DNA of 6,903 bases from NCBI GenBank assembly GCA_028696935.1, contig JAQVGE010000050.1:1-6903 (forward strand), in the 5' to 3' direction. This DNA comes from Minisyncoccota bacterium (lineage in GTDB: Bacteria > Patescibacteria > Paceibacteria > UBA9973). The notes below the pieces were generated by a model, which saw only the letters and a program-made list of their open reading frames with translations, did no database searches and was not told the origin of the DNA. Each line of letters starts with the position of its first letter. Position 1 is the first letter of the stretch. The translations under genes and the position numbers were made by a program. This document shows, one piece after another, positions 5,276-6,903 of the stretch.

Positions 5276-6658
5276 GTGGATAACTTACACCAAATCATCG
5301 ACGAGAGCCAAACGGAACTGATTGAAACGTTAAAACGGTGGATCAGCAAACCCAGCGTGAAAAGTGCCGCGGAAGCGGACGCGCCTTTCGGAGCCCAGGT
5401 AAAGCTGGCCCTGGAAACAGCGCTTGCGGACGCGCAGGCGATGGGGTTTGATACCCGCAATTTCGATAATTATGCCGGAGATGTGCGCATGGGGCCGACG
5501 GGTGTTGACCCGTTGGGGATTCTGGTTCATCTGGACGTGGTGCCGGTCGGCGACGGCTGGACGATGGAACCCTTTGCCGGCACAGTGGAGGAAGACCGGG
5601 TGATCGGCCGCGGGACGAGCGACGACAAGGGCCCGGCGGTGGCTGCCTTGTTTGCCATGAAGGCGATCCAAAAAGCGGGGATACCGCTGAAAAGGGAAGT
5701 TCGCCTGATTTTCGGTTGCGACGAGGAAAGCGGTTGGGAGGATATCGCGTATTATCAAGCGCATTGCGATATGCCTCGCACAGGCTTCAGCCCGGATGCG
5801 AGCTATCCGGTTATCAACACTGAAAAAGGGATGCTCGTGATGGAACTGCACGGCAAGCCTGCGGAAGATGGACTGAAAGTGTTGAAAATGGCCGTTGGGG
5901 AACGGCACAATGTGATCCCCGGCATCGCGACCGCGCTGATTGAAAGCGACCCTGACGAATGCGCGCGCATCAACCGGCTGGCGAAGGAAATGACACTCAA
6001 CGTGACGGCGGTACCGGCTGAGGGCGGCGTAAAGCTTACGGCTATGGGCACGCTCGGACATGCGGCGTACCCCGAAGCCGCGCGCAACGCGTTGGGTGAA
6101 TTGCTGCTGATGCTGCGGGCCCTGGGCGTGACGGGTGGGCTGAAAACGCTCGCGGACACCATCGGCGTGGAATACGACGGCCAGAGCCTGGGCGTTTCCT
6201 GCCGTGACGATACCAGCGGTGCGCTGACCTGCAATTTAGGCGTGCTCCGTTATGATGAAAATGGGCTGTACGCGGTATTGGATTTCCGTTATCCCCTGCT
6301 GGCCAACAGCGATCGGATCAGCCAGACTGTGAAAGATACGGTGGCGCCTACGGTTGAAGCTGTGGTGGTAAGCGTGAAAGCACCGCACCATGTGGCGCCC
6401 AACAGCGAACTGGTAACGGCATTGCTGGACGCTTACCATGATGAAACGGGGCGCACCCGCGAGTGCATCTCCACCGGCGGGGGCACGTATGCCCGTTGCC
6501 TGGCGGAGGGCGTGGCGTTTGGCGCGACCTTCCCCGAGGATGACGATGTGGCTCATCAGGCGAACGAGTTTATCCTGATTAAATCGCTGATGCAAACCGT
6601 TAACATTTTAGCCCGCGCTATCGTAATGCTCGCGGGCGCGGAATTACCAACCGACTAA
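5276..6658 (+). CDS. pepV: Zinc dipeptidase of the M20 family, PepV type
   Basis: A cytoplasmic dinuclear zinc peptidase that splits dipeptides, and in some relatives also carnosine-like substrates, in peptide utilisation. The 460-residue protein, about the usual PepV length, keeps the full metal site: H85 and D87 in VHLDVVP, bridging D117 in TSDDKGP, the Glu pair E150-E151 in GCDEESG (general base and ligand), D174 in SPDASYP, and H427 in DVAHQANEF. N212 of the lid (RHNVIP) and the C-terminal STGGGTYA are also conserved. There is no signal peptide. Oddity: the lid segment that in family members I recall reads roughly GKSAHAS-PEKG-NA here reads GHAAYPEAARNA (261-272), with Tyr at the usual His place and about three residues fewer. 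It lies 27 bp after patB, and a shared message is likely. Succinyl-diaminopimelate desuccinylase-like names would be less apt. Confidence 0.92.
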   Translation: MDNLHQIIDESQTELIETLKRWISKPSVKSAAEADAPFGAQVKLALETALADAQAMGFDTRNFDNYAGDVRMGPTGVDPLGILVHLDVVPVGDGWTMEPFAGTVEEDRVIGRGTSDDKGPAVAALFAMKAIQKAGIPLKREVRLIFGCDEESGWEDIAYYQAHCDMPRTGFSPDASYPVINTEKGMLVMELHGKPAEDGLKVLKMAVGERHNVIPGIATALIESDPDECARINRLAKEMTLNVTAVPAEGGVKLTAMGTLGHAAYPEAARNALGELLLMLRALGVTGGLKTLADTIGVEYDGQSLGVSCRDDTSGALTCNLGVLRYDENGLYAVLDFRYPLLANSDRISQTVKDTVAPTVEAVVVSVKAPHHVAPNSELVTALLDAYHDETGRTRECISTGGGTYARCLAEGVAFGATFPEDDDVAHQANEFILIKSLMQTVNILARAIVMLAGAELPTD

Positions 6659-6699
6659 TAAAGGCCGTTGCCGACGGCAGGGCCTGATCCGGAGGCAAT

Positions 6700-6903
6700 A
6701 TGAGACTGGATAAATTTCTGAAGGTTTCCCGTATTATCAAACGCCGCACGGTCGCCAACGAGGCGTGTGCGGGTGGGCGCGTAAGCCTGAACGGCCGCAC
6801 GGCTAAGCCCGGCGCGGAGGTGAAGGCGGGAGATGAAATGGAGATCCGCTTCGGGAACCGGATCGGACGGTATCGCATTCTGGCCGTGCAGGCAACTGTG
6901 CGC
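6700..6903 (+). CDS. rqcP: RqcP (YabO), S4-domain ribosome quality control protein, 3' end cut by the window
   Basis: Only the first 68 codons are present; the frame stays open to the last base. The protein begins MRLDKFLKVSRIIKRR and is one S4 RNA-binding fold (residues 1-50), with VAN-EAC (18-23), GGRVSLNGR (25-33), AKPG (35-38) and GDEMEIRFG (44-52). This is the RqcP/YabO pattern, a relative of Hsp15, normally 80-90 residues long, so perhaps 15-20 are missing. In Bacillus, RqcP works with RqcH on stalled 50S-peptidyl-tRNA complexes, helping to add C-terminal alanine tails that mark nascent chains for degradation; the R16 position is conserved here. GGAGG (6691-6695) lies four bases before ATG 6700, 41 bp after the pepV stop. 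In many Bacillota the next genes are yabP, yabQ and divIC, which lie beyond this window. Confidence 0.93.
   Translation, partial: MRLDKFLKVSRIIKRRTVANEACAGGRVSLNGRTAKPGAEVKAGDEMEIRFGNRIGRYRILAVQATVR

Noticed and set aside
6662..6685. Inverted repeat between pepV and rqcP (GCCGT 6664-6668 with ACGGC 6674-6678; outer AGGCC with GGCCT)
   Set aside because: No T-run follows and the ribosome site of rqcP begins a few bases later, so it is not a convincing terminator. The inner and outer pairings are short and GC-driven.

Overview
The window looks like chromosomal DNA of a moderately GC-rich member of the Bacillota, most likely class Clostridia. The evidence is strong Shine-Dalgarno sites before most genes, consensus sigma-A-type promoters, proteins of Bacillota type (a YbxB-like methyltransferase, PepV dipeptidase, RqcP), and a class A RNase P RNA, which fits Clostridia better than Bacilli (class B). 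There is no sign of phage, plasmid, insertion sequence or CRISPR. It reads as ordinary core genome with a few features worth a second look.

Layout. Bases 1-130 hold no convincing gene. They contain an extended -10-like element and a foldable stretch that may be a structured RNA or leader. A good promoter (132-160) then drives a single gene for a stand-alone ABC-type (RecF/SMC-like) ATPase (193-1059). That gene ends at a hairpin with T-tracts on both sides (about 1072-1113), which also ends the convergent RNase P RNA gene rnpB (1118-1468, minus strand). rnpB has a textbook promoter (TTGACA, 17 bp, TATTCT) at 1473-1501. A second promoter faces right at 1560-1588.

From 1633 to the window's end, six genes run in one direction with gaps of -4 to about 41 bp and no clear terminator between them, so they probably form one operon. 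They encode an unrecognised polytopic membrane protein, the 16S rRNA pseudouridine synthase RsuA, a YbxB/RsmC-like methyltransferase overlapping rsuA by ATGA, a PatB/MalY-type C-S lyase, a PepV-type M20 dipeptidase starting at GTG, and the start of rqcP (ribosome quality control S4 protein), cut by the window edge.

The operon has a translation theme (rRNA modification by RsuA and perhaps the methyltransferase, and rescue of stalled 50S subunits by RqcP). Two amino-acid/peptide catabolic enzymes sit in the middle: PepV releases amino acids from dipeptides, and PatB cleaves cystathionine or cysteine-type substrates. No clearly new multi-gene system is visible. The best leads are the fold at 27-110, a changed lid motif in PepV, small changes at the PLP site of PatB, and the unknown membrane protein leading the operon.
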